Source: JAGMES01 sp023128035 (GTDB lineage Bacteria; Bacillota; Halanaerobiia; DY22613). Taken from it: DNA of 60,361 bases. The position numbers and the translations under genes are program-made. The stretch lies in the NCBI GenBank assembly GCA_030627905.1, contig DAOVRZ010000022.1:1-60361 (forward strand), read 5' to 3'. Of this stretch, positions 17,555 through 26,828 are shown one piece after another (position 1 is the first letter of the stretch; each line of letters begins with the position of its first letter). The notes beneath the pieces were generated by a model. It saw nothing but the letters and a program-made list of their open reading frames with translations. It had not been told where the DNA came from and searched no databases.

Positions 17555-19699
17555 TTAATATTTACTCAACTCTATATCAGTATAGTAATGCTTTAAAATT
17601 TCCTCATAAGTATAACCCTGTTCAACCATTCCTTTCATCCCCCATTGACTCATACCCACTCCATGACCATTTCCACCACCATAGATGATAACCTTTTCTA
17701 TATCACCCTGTTCGGTCCGCTGGATATCAAATGCAGCAAAAGCGCTTGGAAGTATGGAATAATTTCTATAAATACTACCATCATAACATTCTAAAATCAG
17801 ATCTCTATCTGAACCTGTCATTTCTTTGCTTGGACGGATAACAAAGCGAACATTAAATTCTTTATTTATATGATAAGTTCCATTAGTTCCGACGATCTCC
17901 AAAGTCATGATATTTCCACCTTCACCTCGCTGAACAACTCCTAAATCTATCAATTTGCCAATAGAAAACTCTGAATCACCCGACACAACCGGCTGTCCTT
18001 CCAAAGTTTCAATAAAATTAGCACCAAGAATTTTGTCAGCCGTCTCTCTTTCAGGCAGATTCTTATTGATAGTATTTTCTAATTCCTCACGAGTTAACTC
18101 AATTTTCCAACGGTAATATGGTGAAATCTCATCAAAACTTTTTATTGTTTGATCTTTAAAGAATGCAAGGGCCTTTGTTTCATCAATAAATCTGTTAATT
18201 GATGAATCAATAATCTGCGATTTAGCTCTTAAGTATGGTATTGGATTTCCAGGGAAATCTTTAGTTCTAAGTGAATGCCATACATCTTCATTATTTGCAG
18301 AATAACCTGCAGAAGTAGAATAAAATACCGCATCAATAACTTTACCATTATATAATGGAACAATACCAGTGGTTTCAGCAATTGCTTTATTCACCAACTT
18401 ATTAGGACTACAATTATTATAGACTTGAGAAGTTACACTATCATCTACGTTTGCAGATTTATATTCAAATTTACTATTGGCAATCTGTGAGATGGCATAT
18501 GAACGAGCAACTATAGCCTGAACTTTGAAAGATTCTAAGCCCCAACTCCCAGGGATTTCGCTTGGTACTACATTTTCCAGATAAGTCTCTATAGCTAGTT
18601 CGTTAATTAGATGGAGATCCTCTCTGTTATCAGATAAGGTTACTTCCATCTCTCCAGCATATACTGGATTTTTATCATGACGAACAGTACTTAATACCTC
18701 ATACCGACATTCATGAGGATAAAAAGACTGTAAATATATCCTCTCATCTACAAAAATGCTCCCGTCATCAGCAGTAATCTTTATTCTCCCACCTTGATTA
18801 GTGAAAGTAATAATCTCACCTTCTTCTGCCAGCATTAAAACTCGATATTTTCCTTTTTCACGTATCGTTAACTTATATAATTGATCTGCTCGAATTTTAA
18901 TCTCAGAAAAATCATGTGAGAGGCTATTTCCCAAGTTATCTAATTCCTTGCTTATCACGACTCTAATTTTTTCGGGATATCTAAATTCAGGTAAAATAAC
19001 GGTCTGTACCTTGCCTTCTACATTGAATAATAACTTTAAATCCTTCATCCCAACAGCAATTTGCCCAATACCAATTGGTTTAATCAGATCGCCTTCTTTT
19101 AAAAAAGCCCGAACATCTTGGGCCAGTTGAAATCTACCTTCATCTTCAAAAATAATATAATCTTTTGTAATTTTCATAATGCGAGATGAGATCCATTCAT
19201 TATTACCTAGCATAAATTTTTCTAATAAAATGCTATTATTACTTCCATCAACCTTAGCATAAAGAATACTATTAAAAATATAAGCCATTTCATAACCATT
19301 CAATTTATCAAAATCCGATTTTTCCAACTCTTCGGTAATCTCTTTAATCTTTGTATCTTCGATTTCAAAAATCTGACTGGCATAAGCAAGAGCATCTTTA
19401 TAAATAATAAAGTCATCTGGACTTTCCCCTGCAAAATCAAAGGAAAGAGCACCCTCACCCTGTCCATTAACCAGTCTTTTAGCAAAAGTTACATATTGAA
19501 GATTTATGATATATTCTTTAGGATTCCAATCCTTCTCTGGCAAAATTTTAAGGATTATTAAATTCTCTACATCCCTCGTAAATGGCTGAAAAAAATAACC
19601 CTTTACTTGATTACCCATTACACATGCCATAATTAATAAATTTAAAAGCAGAAAATATCCGATTCTTCTACGTTGTCTAAGCAATAATTTTGCCTCCAT
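17555..19699 (-). CDS. SpoIID/LytB domain protein (copy 1)
   Basis: A 714-residue protein with an N-terminal membrane segment (GYFLLLNLLIMACVM). A roughly 300-residue N-terminal region unlike standard SpoIID follows. The C terminus is a SpoIID/LytB domain: AIVARSYAISQI, a DSVTSQVYNN segment, FYSTSAGYSANNEDVW, and the closing GGGNGHGVGMSQWGMKGM. SpoIID enzymes are lytic transglycosylases that cleave denuded glycan during engulfment. LytB relatives modify amidases. The much larger size implies an added wall-binding or sensor region. It is clearly paralogous to the gene at 28998-31157. It probably shares a transcript with the PBP gene. Confidence 0.85.
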   Translation of the reverse strand: MEAKLLLRQRRRIGYFLLLNLLIMACVMGNQVKGYFFQPFTRDVENLIILKILPEKDWNPKEYIINLQYVTFAKRLVNGQGEGALSFDFAGESPDDFIIYKDALAYASQIFEIEDTKIKEITEELEKSDFDKLNGYEMAYIFNSILYAKVDGSNNSILLEKFMLGNNEWISSRIMKITKDYIIFEDEGRFQLAQDVRAFLKEGDLIKPIGIGQIAVGMKDLKLLFNVEGKVQTVILPEFRYPEKIRVVISKELDNLGNSLSHDFSEIKIRADQLYKLTIREKGKYRVLMLAEEGEIITFTNQGGRIKITADDGSIFVDERIYLQSFYPHECRYEVLSTVRHDKNPVYAGEMEVTLSDNREDLHLINELAIETYLENVVPSEIPGSWGLESFKVQAIVARSYAISQIANSKFEYKSANVDDSVTSQVYNNCSPNKLVNKAIAETTGIVPLYNGKVIDAVFYSTSAGYSANNEDVWHSLRTKDFPGNPIPYLRAKSQIIDSSINRFIDETKALAFFKDQTIKSFDEISPYYRWKIELTREELENTINKNLPERETADKILGANFIETLEGQPVVSGDSEFSIGKLIDLGVVQRGEGGNIMTLEIVGTNGTYHINKEFNVRFVIRPSKEMTGSDRDLILECYDGSIYRNYSILPSAFAAFDIQRTEQGDIEKVIIYGGGNGHGVGMSQWGMKGMVEQGYTYEEILKHYYTDIELSKY

Positions 19700-19814
19700 T
19701 TCTTGTACAAATAAGTAGTATAGATAACTTACTTCGCGTTATCTTATTTCTTCTCCTTCTCTTTTCATTCATTTCTTGCTTCATAATTCACAAAACCCTG
19801 TTGAAGCCCAAAAA

Positions 19815-19843
19815 GAAAAAATCTCTATAAAATTAGAGATTTT
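19815..19843 (-). terminator. terminator of the GHKL/STAS/membrane module
   Basis: The stem AATCTCTA/TAGAGATT is followed on the minus strand by six U. It overlaps the TAA of the membrane-protein gene. Confidence 0.8.
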
Positions 19844-20474
19844 AAACAACCATATTCATTTCGTATTCGTATATTTGCTTTAATAACTTTTTCTTCTGAT
19901 TACCAATTAAATCAACTAGATCTTTATATTCTTTTTTACCATAGGAAAACGAATGTAACATATTGGTAAACTCATCTTGATACTTTTCCAAAGCTGAGTT
20001 GATTTTTTCCTCAAATTCTGTATCAATAATACCAATAAAATCTACAAAAGCCTTACGAAGTTTCATTTTTTGCTCAGTAAAAGTTTTAAATTTACCTTTT
20101 ATTCCACCGTTAAACTCATGAAATTTTATCACTTTTGAATCGAAATCATTGCGTAACAGATTACTTTCATTAGCAATTTTAAAACATTTATCAAAAAATT
20201 CAATAATTACTCCCATATTTTTCTCTGTTACATATGTTCGATACCAATATAGTTTATTTTTATATCTCTCTTCTTTCAGTCTTAAATGCTTATCATATAG
20301 GTAAAAAGTTGTAATAAAAGCTAAATTTATTATTGATACAAATGGATTAATTATGTTAGTAACTTTAGTAAAACCCTCAGTATCAAGCTGATAAGCCCAA
20401 ACGCTCAATAGAACTAAAATAGGTATAAACAACACCAAACATATTCTAAGAAGCTTTATATTCAAAAACATCAC
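19842..20474 (-). CDS. two-transmembrane protein, third gene of GHKL/STAS-like module
   Basis: About 210 residues, not recognised. Two hydrophobic segments near the N terminus (LLRICLVLFIPILVLLSVWAY and PFVSIINLAFITTFYLY) are separated by a short loop. About 140 residues of charged helix follow, likely cytoplasmic and coiled-coil. The start may be GTG 20474, ATG 20471 or TTG 20465. The TTG has the best distance to GGAG, which overlaps the previous stop. Its fixed place after an ATPase and a STAS-like gene makes it a candidate effector or anchor that disturbs or reports on the membrane. Function is inferred from context only. Confidence 0.65.
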   Translation of the reverse strand: MMFLNIKLLRICLVLFIPILVLLSVWAYQLDTEGFTKVTNIINPFVSIINLAFITTFYLYDKHLRLKEERYKNKLYWYRTYVTEKNMGVIIEFFDKCFKIANESNLLRNDFDSKVIKFHEFNGGIKGKFKTFTEQKMKLRKAFVDFIGIIDTEFEEKINSALEKYQDEFTNMLHSFSYGKKEYKDLVDLIGNQKKKLLKQIYEYEMNMVV

Positions 20475-20785
20475 TCCAATACGTCGGAATCTTTTAAAGC
20501 TAACTCAATACCATCTTCAATATTCAGCCTAATAACCTCATCACACTGAAAAATATACTTCTTTCTAAATTGGTCTTCCCCAAGATTTCTAATACTAGGA
20601 CCAAAAAGTCCTAAAAAATATGATGTATTTATTGAATATAAGTCATCAGGAACTATAATATTAATAGTATCGTTATTTTTATCTAAACGATTAAGATTAA
20701 ATTTATCCCTATGTTTCTTACCAATTTCCCGCCCCGATAATACTTTTACTTCATTATTAAAATGTTCTTTTAAATTAATCACCAT
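20471..20785 (-). CDS. STAS-like (DUF4325-type) protein
   Basis: A 104-residue protein that matches the STAS-like DUF4325 pattern. A central beta strand (INIIVPDDLYSINTSYFLGLF, 41-61) leads into the helix with GPSIRNLGEDQF. The Ser-Ile-Asn-Thr-Ser cluster (51-55) sits where SpoIIAA/RsbV-type anti-anti-sigma factors carry the phosphorylated serine. It overlaps both neighbours (TAATG at its start, TGATG at its end). Pairing of a GHKL kinase-like gene with a STAS gene mirrors the SpoIIAB/SpoIIAA partner switch, but here no sigma factor follows. Confidence 0.65.
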   Translation of the reverse strand: MVINLKEHFNNEVKVLSGREIGKKHRDKFNLNRLDKNNDTINIIVPDDLYSINTSYFLGLFGPSIRNLGEDQFRKKYIFQCDEVIRLNIEDGIELALKDSDVLE

Positions 20786-22080
20786 TATACTCCCTCACTC
20801 TCTAATTTATCTTGAATATACTTTTTATCTATATAAAACTTTAAAGAAATAACTGTACCAGGAAAATATTCATCTAACATTTTTACATTATTATAATCTG
20901 GAGGTTTATTTAAATCATTATTCTTATTAAAAGCTATCACATATCTATCTTCATTATTATTCTTCATCATTCTATATTTATTATCAAAATAAATATGAGC
21001 TCTCCCAGAAGTAATACTCATTATAGGCAACTCTCCATCTATAGTTTTCCCAATTTCCTGAAAACTATTAATTAACTTCATGGTACCAGTTCCACGATCA
21101 GGAGCACTTTTTTTATCTCTTAATCTACTAACACCTTCTTGCAAAGCATAAAGAGTCCATAAACTTTCTTCTTTCCAATTTTTACGAAAATAACTAACAT
21201 GCTTTTTAGTCATGTTCTTCAATGAATCTAAAAGTTCTTTAGGAGCAGATGATTTTAGATTTTCATAGATGGTATCCCCAAAATTAAAAATAACTAAATG
21301 ACATTCACCATAATTTTTATTTTTCTCATCAAACTGATGATAATGACCTAAAGTGTACCATTTAGTAAATTGTCCACCATGAAGTTGACAATTATCTATA
21401 ACCTCCCCAATTATGTGACTCATTTTTAACTTACCAATCTTACTTAAAATTAAAGATTGAGTTTCAAGACACTGCATATAAAAATCTATAACCTTTGTCG
21501 CAACATCACCAGAAATATACTTTTTATTATCACCCACTATAAGCGGCAACTCTTTAATATGTTTCTTTTCTTGAATCTCAAAACCTAGATGTCTAATAAT
21601 ACCACTAGCTTCTAAAATATCTTTAATCTTTTCGTTTTTTGGCATTTCCCCGCTTATTTCATACTCATTCCTCAGCTTACGATTATTTTTATTTATTTCT
21701 AATAAAATAACATCCATGACCGTCGAAGCGCATATCCCTAATTCTTCACAATTAGTATGATCAAAATGAATTCCATTAATTAATGGTTCAATTCCATAAT
21801 AGAGCAGTTCTGTTAAAACATGAATTGTTCCATTCGGATTTTCCGAAAACGAAAATTTTTTCGGAATTCGGATATTTGCAATTTCTGATTTAGATATAGT
21901 AGATTTCTTAGTAAAATCTCGTTCATACAAAAACTTTAGTAGTTCACTATATAATATTTTTCGTTTTACTATTTTATGCTTTTCTCTTACTTTATATCTT
22001 CGCCTTCTTTTTAATCTCCTTCTTACCTTACGCAATAAGTAATTCACTTCTCGCAATTTACGTTTTTTTGAATTTTTCAA
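20785..22080 (-). CDS. GHKL ATPase with very basic N-terminus
   Basis: A 431-residue protein. Residues 1-42 hold a dense run of Arg and Lys (RRRLKRRRR), suggesting nucleic-acid or acidic-membrane binding. Residues 84-130 look like a STAS-type strand-helix unit (GIHFDHTNCEELGICASTVM). The ATPase has an N box at 223-234 (IIGEVIDNCQLH: E226, N230, H234), a G1-like NFGDT at 266-270, a G2-like RGTGTMKLI at 329-337 and a closing strand PGTVISLKF at 407-415. It has no histidine-phosphotransfer domain. TTG at 22080 has GGAG nine bases upstream. It is the first gene of a three-gene overlapping operon. I do not know a characterised homolog. Confidence 0.7.
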   Translation of the reverse strand: MKNSKKRKLREVNYLLRKVRRRLKRRRRYKVREKHKIVKRKILYSELLKFLYERDFTKKSTISKSEIANIRIPKKFSFSENPNGTIHVLTELLYYGIEPLINGIHFDHTNCEELGICASTVMDVILLEINKNNRKLRNEYEISGEMPKNEKIKDILEASGIIRHLGFEIQEKKHIKELPLIVGDNKKYISGDVATKVIDFYMQCLETQSLILSKIGKLKMSHIIGEVIDNCQLHGGQFTKWYTLGHYHQFDEKNKNYGECHLVIFNFGDTIYENLKSSAPKELLDSLKNMTKKHVSYFRKNWKEESLWTLYALQEGVSRLRDKKSAPDRGTGTMKLINSFQEIGKTIDGELPIMSITSGRAHIYFDNKYRMMKNNNEDRYVIAFNKNNDLNKPPDYNNVKMLDEYFPGTVISLKFYIDKKYIQDKLESEGV

Positions 22081-22271
22081 GTAAATTCACTCCATAAAAA
22101 ATCAGATGTAATACAACCTATGTAATTATTCTACAAAAAAAAACACTTTCCTTTATAGAATGTGAAATTACAACTAAACTTTCTTTCATTAGCAATCAAT
22201 CTTGGGCAAAAATATCCCTTCAATATTACGAACAAGCCAAAAATTCATTAAACAAAAAGGATTTATTTAAT

Positions 22272-22303
22272 AAAAAACCTGGCACAATTAATCTGCACCA
22301 GGC
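22272..22303 (-). terminator. terminator of tnaA
   Basis: The imperfect stem GCCTGGTGCA/TGTGCCAGG is followed on the minus strand by six U, 35 bases past the tnaA stop. Confidence 0.75.
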
Positions 22304-22337
22304 TAAAACTTTATTAATTATAAAATTTTCAAACAAA

Positions 22338-23726
22338 TTATTCTTCAATCGGCTTTAAGCGTGCTGTAAAATGACGAAGAATTTTTGGCTCATAGGTAAA
22401 ATCAAAACCTTTTAAAGTATGAGCACGTTCTTTAATATTAATCAAAGCATCTGCAACAACATCCATATGATTGTTCGTATAAACACGACGAGGAATAGTC
22501 AAACGTAATAATTCCATTGGAGATTCCTGTTGTTCACCAGTCTCAGGATCGCGTCCCAATAAGAAAGAACCAATCTCAACACCTCGAACTCCTGCCTCAA
22601 GATAAAGTTCATTAGCCAATGCTTGAGCAGGGAATTGATGTGAAGGAATATGTGGTAACATCTTCTTAGCATCTACAAAAACTGCATGACCACCAGTTGG
22701 ATACTGAATTGGTACTCCACCTTCCATCAAACGGTCACCCAAATATTTGATTTGATCAATTCTATACTCTAAGTAATCTTCATCAGTACCTTCGTGCAAA
22801 CCACGGCTCATTGCTTCGATATCACGTCCTGCAAGACCACCATAAGTTGGGAAACCCTCTAAAGGTACTATCATAGAACGAGCGGCTGTAAAGAGTTCTT
22901 CATCATCTTTAAAACAAAGTAAACCACCAATGTTCACTATAGCATCTTTTTTAGCACTCATTGTAAATCCTTCACCATAAGAGAACATTTCTCTAATAAT
23001 CTCTTTGACAGATTTATCCGCATAACCTTCTTCACGCTGCTTGATAAAATATGCATTCTCTGCAAAACGTGCAGCATCGAAAAGAACCCTAATTCCATAG
23101 TTCTTACCAATTTCACTAACTGCTTTAATATTAGCCATGGATACAGGTTGTCCACCAGCACTGTTACAAGTAATTGTGATCAAGATAAAAGAAATCTGGT
23201 CAACACCTTTTTCTTTAATAAAGGCTTCCATCTTTGCAACATCAAAATCGCCTTTAAAAGGATGATAAGTAGTAGTATCATAAGCTTCTTCAATAACAAA
23301 ATTCCGGGCCAGCCCACCATTTAGCTCAATATGAGCTTTCGTAGTATCAAAATGCATATTACCTAAAACATATTGTCCTTTTTCTGTTAGAATCGGAAAC
23401 AATACTTGCTCAGCACCACGGCCTTGATGAGTTGGAATAACATAATTATAATCAAAAATATCTTTTACAGAATCTACTAGGTTAAAGTAATTACGACTTC
23501 CAGCATAGGACTCATCACCCATCATAATCCCAGCCCATTGATAGTCACTCATAGCTCCAGTACCACTATCAGTTAACAAATCGATATACACATCTTTAGC
23601 TGTTAATGAAAATGGGTTGTACCCTGCCTCAACCAAAGCGTTTTCTCTTTCTTCTCTGGAAATCATCCTGATTGGTTCTACCATTTTGATCTTGAATGGT
23701 TCAGCTTTAGTGTACTTTTGAGTCAT
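22338..23726 (-). CDS. tnaA: tryptophanase
   Basis: A 462-residue PLP enzyme of the beta-eliminating lyase family. It splits tryptophan into indole, pyruvate and ammonia. Two selectivity positions favour tryptophanase over tyrosine phenol-lyase: Asp127 in HFDTTKAH (TPL has Thr) and Ile385 in VEIGSFLL (TPL has Arg). The PLP lysine is in MSAKKD (K260). THQGRGAEQ, FDAARFAENA and the carboxylate-binding arginine in LTIPRRVYT are intact. A strong promoter lies at 23821-23849. The leader of about 80 bases shows no obvious tnaC-like peptide. No aromatic amino acid permease is adjacent. Confidence 0.92.
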   Translation of the reverse strand: MTQKYTKAEPFKIKMVEPIRMISREERENALVEAGYNPFSLTAKDVYIDLLTDSGTGAMSDYQWAGIMMGDESYAGSRNYFNLVDSVKDIFDYNYVIPTHQGRGAEQVLFPILTEKGQYVLGNMHFDTTKAHIELNGGLARNFVIEEAYDTTTYHPFKGDFDVAKMEAFIKEKGVDQISFILITITCNSAGGQPVSMANIKAVSEIGKNYGIRVLFDAARFAENAYFIKQREEGYADKSVKEIIREMFSYGEGFTMSAKKDAIVNIGGLLCFKDDEELFTAARSMIVPLEGFPTYGGLAGRDIEAMSRGLHEGTDEDYLEYRIDQIKYLGDRLMEGGVPIQYPTGGHAVFVDAKKMLPHIPSHQFPAQALANELYLEAGVRGVEIGSFLLGRDPETGEQQESPMELLRLTIPRRVYTNNHMDVVADALINIKERAHTLKGFDFTYEPKILRHFTARLKPIEE

Positions 23727-23820
23727 TATTTATCCCCCCATATAAAATTTTTGGTTTTTAATAAACTTTTCATTTTTTCAGAACTTATTAAATAGTCTGA
23801 AAATATTATCCAACGACTCT

Positions 23821-23849
23821 ATTATAACGATGCATCACAAGAAAATCAA
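23821..23849 (-). promoter_or_regulatory. sigma-A promoter of tnaA
   Basis: On the minus strand TTGATT (23844-23849) and a perfect TATAAT (23821-23826) are separated by exactly 17 bp, about 95 bases upstream of the ATG. Confidence 0.8.
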
Positions 23850-24275
23850 CCATTGTTACAAGATTTTTGCAATATTTTTTTGTAACGTCAGATTATTAGA
23901 AACTTTCATAGTTCGGCGCAAGACCTATTTGTGGTAATTTTAAGAAAAATTTGTATTAAAGAAAGAAATTCCACCATATCGTCCTTTTGAAATAAAATTT
24001 TGAAACTCAGATAAAAAGCAAGTTTAAGAAAACAGACTAGTTTGATACCCTTAGCAGGGCACTTCCTGATAGTTTCCGTCCCCAAATAGAACACATAGTC
24101 ATCTAGTTTGCACATGCAGATTTTTACCCTCAATTATTTTACCAATGTTTTTCCTTAAGGCCAATATTGTTAACTAGCGTAATAGTCCAATGGTTTAACT
24201 GGGGTTAAATAATATTTTTTATTATGATTATAAGGATAATACAAATTTATGTAAAATAATGCTTACTAATCAAGT
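23850..24275. other. gene-poor stretch upstream of tnaA
   Basis: No convincing gene. A 75-codon TTG-initiated minus-strand frame (23906-24133) has no ribosome site or recognisable domain and may be a decayed fragment. The right part is AT-rich, as expected downstream of the Mrr gene, but I see no clean terminator. Confidence 0.5.
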
Positions 24276-25754
24276 TTACTCCTGTGTAAAGATTTCATCA
24301 ATTTTTCTTTTTAAAGTATCCCTATCCCAAAGTACAATAATATTCGATTCAGCTAACTCAATTGCCGAACCAGTAAAATACTGATTAGTAATAACCATAC
24401 CTTTATCACAGCCATAGTGACTTAAAGCAGCTGATATTTCTTGCACTGCCTTATTAGTTACCTTATGTGAATAACGCTTAGCCTGTATTCCAATCTTCTT
24501 TCCATTCTTTTCTGCTAAAACATCCAACCCCTGATCTCCAGACCCTTTTGTAACCTCTATCATATAACCCATTTTATTAAATAGTATTCCTACGAAGACC
24601 TCAAATTCATGCCCTGTCATCAAGTCTATATCATCAATTGAATAAGATATAACTTTATTATCTTTGTTTAAAAGCTTTCTTTCAAACACTTCTAACTCAA
24701 GCTCTTCAAGTTTATTAAGAATGCTATTTCCTAGTTTTTCATTACATTTTAAGAAACTGTTATTGAAATCAGAAGAAAAAACACATTTATTCATCAAATA
24801 ATAAGTATATAAACCAACAGCATTAATATTCTTATGAGGTATAGCAACTGCTCTGCAATAATCATCCACATAATTATCGAAATCAATTCTACATCTTTCT
24901 GAATCTAAATATGCTCCATATTTACTTTCCCATTGGTGTGAAAAATATGCAATAGAATGTTCTCTAATTAATGCCCATACAACACATGAATAATATTCAA
25001 CTGGTATTTCAAATCTCTTCCCTAATACCTTAATGAACTTCATGTAATCGCTTTCGATTATGGATTTTATTAATAAATAGTAATCTTCATCTTCTTTGCG
25101 TTTATCAATAATATTATCTCTATCATCCTGATCACTATCAACAAACTGCTTTAATAAATAATCATCATATGATATCAAATACTCAAATAATGTATAGTTT
25201 TTTCTATCAAGCAATATAAATGATGGAAATATATTCAAAAAATTATTTACCATATCAATCGTTTCACTACTAATCTTAGATAATTGTTCTTCGATAATAT
25301 ATCTATTTTTTTCATTAATTTCCTCTTGTACTTCTGTATTGATATTTCCATAATACTCTATTATCTTATCTCTTTTAATCTTATTAGCTACAAATAATAT
25401 ATCGTTAATAAAAATTTTAAATTTATTGTCCGTGCTATATTTATTTTCTAATTCGTAAGCATTAACAGTAATTGGCCCTTCCTCTAATAATGAAATTTTA
25501 AACCAGAACTCACCACAATCAATTTTTAAATGTCTTCCAAAAATCAATACATCACAATAATGTAACCGTTCCTCTTCTTCTTTCCAATACTGAATACTTT
25601 TTATTAATAGGAGTTTTCTACTAATATACTCACTAAAATCAATAAACGTATTCGGAATAGATAGTTTTATATCTATAAGAATATTGTAAATAATCTTTAG
25701 AATATAATCTTGGTTTCCAGAATTGCTTGCATAGTTTTCCAAAACAACCATCAA
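24276..25754 (-). CDS. Mrr-type restriction endonuclease-like protein
   Basis: About 490 residues. The C-terminal domain (380-490) is an Mrr_cat PD-(D/E)XK nuclease: E383 in GHEFE, D411 in GDQGLDVLAE, and Q424-x-K426 in GIQAKRY. That is the Q-x-K form of the motif used by Mrr, which cuts foreign (often methylated) DNA. The N-terminal 380 residues are long, helical and unrecognised, and probably do the sensing. The first in-frame codon is TTG 25754; ATG 25751 is equally likely. An AGAAGGAGA ahead of it is about 40 bases away, so the start is uncertain. It lies 48 bases after the repeat-protein gene and probably forms a two-gene unit with it. Confidence 0.75.
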   Translation of the reverse strand: MMVVLENYASNSGNQDYILKIIYNILIDIKLSIPNTFIDFSEYISRKLLLIKSIQYWKEEEERLHYCDVLIFGRHLKIDCGEFWFKISLLEEGPITVNAYELENKYSTDNKFKIFINDILFVANKIKRDKIIEYYGNINTEVQEEINEKNRYIIEEQLSKISSETIDMVNNFLNIFPSFILLDRKNYTLFEYLISYDDYLLKQFVDSDQDDRDNIIDKRKEDEDYYLLIKSIIESDYMKFIKVLGKRFEIPVEYYSCVVWALIREHSIAYFSHQWESKYGAYLDSERCRIDFDNYVDDYCRAVAIPHKNINAVGLYTYYLMNKCVFSSDFNNSFLKCNEKLGNSILNKLEELELEVFERKLLNKDNKVISYSIDDIDLMTGHEFEVFVGILFNKMGYMIEVTKGSGDQGLDVLAEKNGKKIGIQAKRYSHKVTNKAVQEISAALSHYGCDKGMVITNQYFTGSAIELAESNIIVLWDRDTLKRKIDEIFTQE

Positions 25755-25801
25755 TATTTCATCCGTATCTATACTATCAAAACCAATTTCTCCTTCTGAT
25801 T

Positions 25802-26443
25802 CTATTCGATTTTTTTGTAATTTTCAATATCTAAATATATCTTGGTAGTATCAAGACACATCTGAATATAGTATTGAGCTTGGCATATAATCCATCTATC
25901 TTTTGTAATTCCCTTACTAAATAGATACATACTTAAATATCTAAGTCTAATTTCATCAAAAAGGTTTTCTCGACTTGTTAAATTAATATATGAACCAATC
26001 AATTCTTTCAAGCTCATATTAGAATCAAATACTTCTGCATAAACCATTTGAGTTATCTTTAACTTCAGCTCTTCAGTACTTATCTTATTTTGAACAAGTC
26101 TAGAATTAAATAAATACATATTAATATACCTTAATCTTAGCTCATCAAAATATTGTTCATCATTTGTGTTTTTAATATATAATCTCAAAACATCATCAAT
26201 ATTAGAACATTTTTTAAATAACTCTATATACTGATTTTTAATATGCCTAAATCTGTCAACTAGCTTTGTATTTTCATTTCTACTTTCAGCTTGAACTATT
26301 GTCAGATATTCTTCATTTATGGTATTAGAAGTTTCAATAACCTCACTATTGGTTTTAATGTTATTATCATCAGCTAGCTTACTCATAATATTATTTTTAA
26401 TATTATCTTTCTTATCTAATTCTTTAGAAAAATTTTTAAACAC
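25802..26443 (-). CDS. unrecognised protein with two internal repeats, upstream of Mrr gene
   Basis: A 213-residue all-helical protein starting at GTG 26443 with GGAGG seven to eight bases upstream. It contains an internal duplication 62 residues apart. The unit at 82-118 carries FDELRLRYINMYLF and the unit at 144-180 carries FDEIRLRYLSMYLF, each preceded by a DVLRLYI/ELIGSYI helix. A related third, diverged unit may follow. The N-terminal 60 residues are polar and low-complexity. No known domain. Position right before an Mrr-type nuclease suggests a sensor or inhibitor partner. That is inference. Confidence 0.65.
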   Translation of the reverse strand: MFKNFSKELDKKDNIKNNIMSKLADDNNIKTNSEVIETSNTINEEYLTIVQAESRNENTKLVDRFRHIKNQYIELFKKCSNIDDVLRLYIKNTNDEQYFDELRLRYINMYLFNSRLVQNKISTEELKLKITQMVYAEVFDSNMSLKELIGSYINLTSRENLFDEIRLRYLSMYLFSKGITKDRWIICQAQYYIQMCLDTTKIYLDIENYKKIE

Positions 26444-26828
26444 TTAGTTTACCTCCAAAATATATTCAATTATTTTTTTAAACAAAACGATATAATAAAA
26501 AACTTTTTTAAAATATTTTCAATATATATAGAATTAAATTATCAAGAACAATATATAACAATATTTATGATCAGTCATTTTATACTTAAACTACATATAT
26601 AATTCGTTTTAAGACGATTAGTTCCTGCTTAATTTAGAATTCATAAAATATAACATTCTAGTACTCAATTCTTAGCATGAAGTAACGTATCATTCAACTT
26701 TTCCAACTAGAAATTATCAGAACATCTTAAAACTTTCTGTCTTAATCATGACGTCTATTATTTTATTGAAAACATTCCAAATTTTCCCAAGAATATAACT
26801 GCCATATTTGACATAGTAGCCTTCTAGT
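26444..26828. other. AT-rich intergenic stretch
   Basis: A 385-base spacer between the TOPRIM gene end and the repeat-protein start. No ORF with a ribosome site, no RNA gene and no clean terminator or promoter could be identified. Confidence 0.5.

Noticed and set aside
22338..23726. Tyrosine phenol-lyase instead of tryptophanase
   Set aside because: The position equal to TPL Thr124 is Asp and that equal to TPL Arg381 is Ile, both as in tryptophanase.
26444..26828. CRISPR array or RNA gene in AT-rich spacers
   Set aside because: No regularly spaced repeats, tRNA-like clover leaf or rRNA segments could be found here or elsewhere in the window.
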